Below, in pieces: positions 5,806 through 6,237 of a stretch of DNA of 6,237 nt. Under the pieces are notes generated by a model. It did not search any database. It was not told the DNA's origin and saw nothing but the letters and a program-made list of their open reading frames with translations. Position 1 is the stretch's first letter, and each line of letters begins with the position of its first letter. A program made the translations under genes and the position numbers. The DNA comes from an uncultured Synergistales bacterium (GTDB lineage Bacteria > Synergistota > Synergistia > Synergistales > Aminobacteriaceae): the NCBI GenBank assembly GCA_905233335.1, contig CAJOED010000082.1, positions 1 through 6,237 of the forward strand, read 5' to 3'.

Positions 5806-6198
5806 ATGTTCGTAGCATTCCTGAAATTTCTTATGCGCTGGTTCCAGAGGCTTGTTGTACTTGCGGCACTGATAGCTCTCGGCGGGTGGCTGTTCTACAT
5901 CGGGCGTGAACATCAGGTGTTTCTCGACAATAAGCCATTCGGTGAATATAAAGCTCTCGAACAGGTGAATGTTTCCGTGAACGGCGGCGAGGTTGTAGAG
6001 TTAATGTCGCGTGAACGTGATATGAAGAAGACGGTCGGCCCGAAATTTATACTGAAGGCGGAAGTTTTTGATGAGGACGGAGAAATAGTGAACACCCTCA
6101 CGAAAACTATAGACTTGTGCATAAGCAAGGACGTAATGATAAGTCTTCCGGCGTTTGTGGGGGAAGCGGAGAACTTCATACTTCCTGCTCCGAGATAA
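5806..6198 (+). CDS. Small single-span membrane protein, probable accessory part of the importer (DUF6672-like?)
   Basis: A 130-residue protein of unknown function. It starts 2 nt after the permease 2 stop with its own AGGAGG. Basic residues K7, R11 and R15 precede one hydrophobic segment at about 16-33, so the positive-inside rule puts the N-terminus in the cytoplasm and residues about 35-130 outside. The anchor is followed by GREHQVFLDNK (33-43). The rest is rich in alternating hydrophobic and polar residues (for example VNVSVNGGEVVEL, FILKAEVFDEDGEIV) and looks like a compact beta-sandwich. The end, ENFILPAPR, has no second span. I loosely recall a family called DUF6672 beside DUF3798 transporters and this may be a member, but I cannot confirm that. 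Its place as last gene of a tight operon suggests a role with the permeases or binding protein, such as docking or assembly. That role is inference. Confidence 0.8.
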   Translation: MFVAFLKFLMRWFQRLVVLAALIALGGWLFYIGREHQVFLDNKPFGEYKALEQVNVSVNGGEVVELMSRERDMKKTVGPKFILKAEVFDEDGEIVNTLTKTIDLCISKDVMISLPAFVGEAENFILPAPR

Positions 6199-6217
6199 GA
6201 GATAAGAAAAACGAAAT

Positions 6218-6237
6218 CCCCCCGGCGTGATGTCAGG
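6218..6237. terminator. Possible operon-end terminator, cut by the window edge
   Basis: Twenty bases after the last stop comes a run of six C (6218-6223), then a 12-nt segment (6224-6235) and GG (6236-6237) at the very edge. An A-rich tract (6207-6216, AAAAACGAAA) lies upstream, and would be a T-run on the minus strand. If the outside sequence continues with G residues and then T-rich DNA, this is a bidirectional rho-independent terminator. Only one arm and the loop are visible, so the call is tentative. Confidence 0.35.

Overview
The window holds the end of a type II toxin-antitoxin pair followed by one apparently complete five-gene ABC importer operon. All genes are on the + strand. The importer proteins look bacterial: the binding protein has a cleavable Sec signal peptide with no lipobox cysteine, which fits a soluble periplasmic protein in a diderm. 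My best guess is a member of Synergistota or another anaerobic diderm. That rests on family recall and moderate GC, not on a marker gene, so it is weak.

Left edge (1-372): the last 28 codons of an antitoxin with a RelB/DinJ-like tail lie 5 nt upstream of a complete YafQ-family mRNA-interferase toxin. The toxin keeps all the expected catalytic residues. It is about 39% G+C by hand count, while sampled rows of the next gene are near 60%, so the pair may have a separate history.

The 78-nt gap at 373-450 carries a good extended -10 promoter (TGC-TATAAT, 405-413) and a strong Shine-Dalgarno for the importer operon.

Importer (451-6198): the first gene encodes a secreted substrate-binding protein that I assign to the DUF3798 family, whose ligand I do not know. 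A hairpin plus T-run (1793-1829) follows it and probably attenuates transcription. Next come a double-NBD ATPase of the RbsA/MglA/NupO type (TTG start at 1849), two paralogous permeases of the RbsC/XylH/NupP superfamily (BPD_transp_2), and a 130-residue single-span protein with a predicted extracytoplasmic domain. The ATPase/permease and permease/permease junctions are both ATGA overlaps, and the last gene starts 2 nt after the preceding stop. This order matches BMP/nucleoside and CUT2-like importers, but the binding protein is a different family and the small membrane protein is an extra component.

How the parts fit: the binding protein would deliver ligand to a permease heterodimer powered by one ATPase polypeptide. 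That ATPase has its canonical Walker A/B in the first half and its canonical signature in the second half, so probably only one composite site is fully catalytic. The substrate is unknown. The poorly characterised importer and its small membrane partner are the most interesting content. No gap exceeds 100 nt, and I saw no tRNA, rRNA, CRISPR array or insertion sequence.
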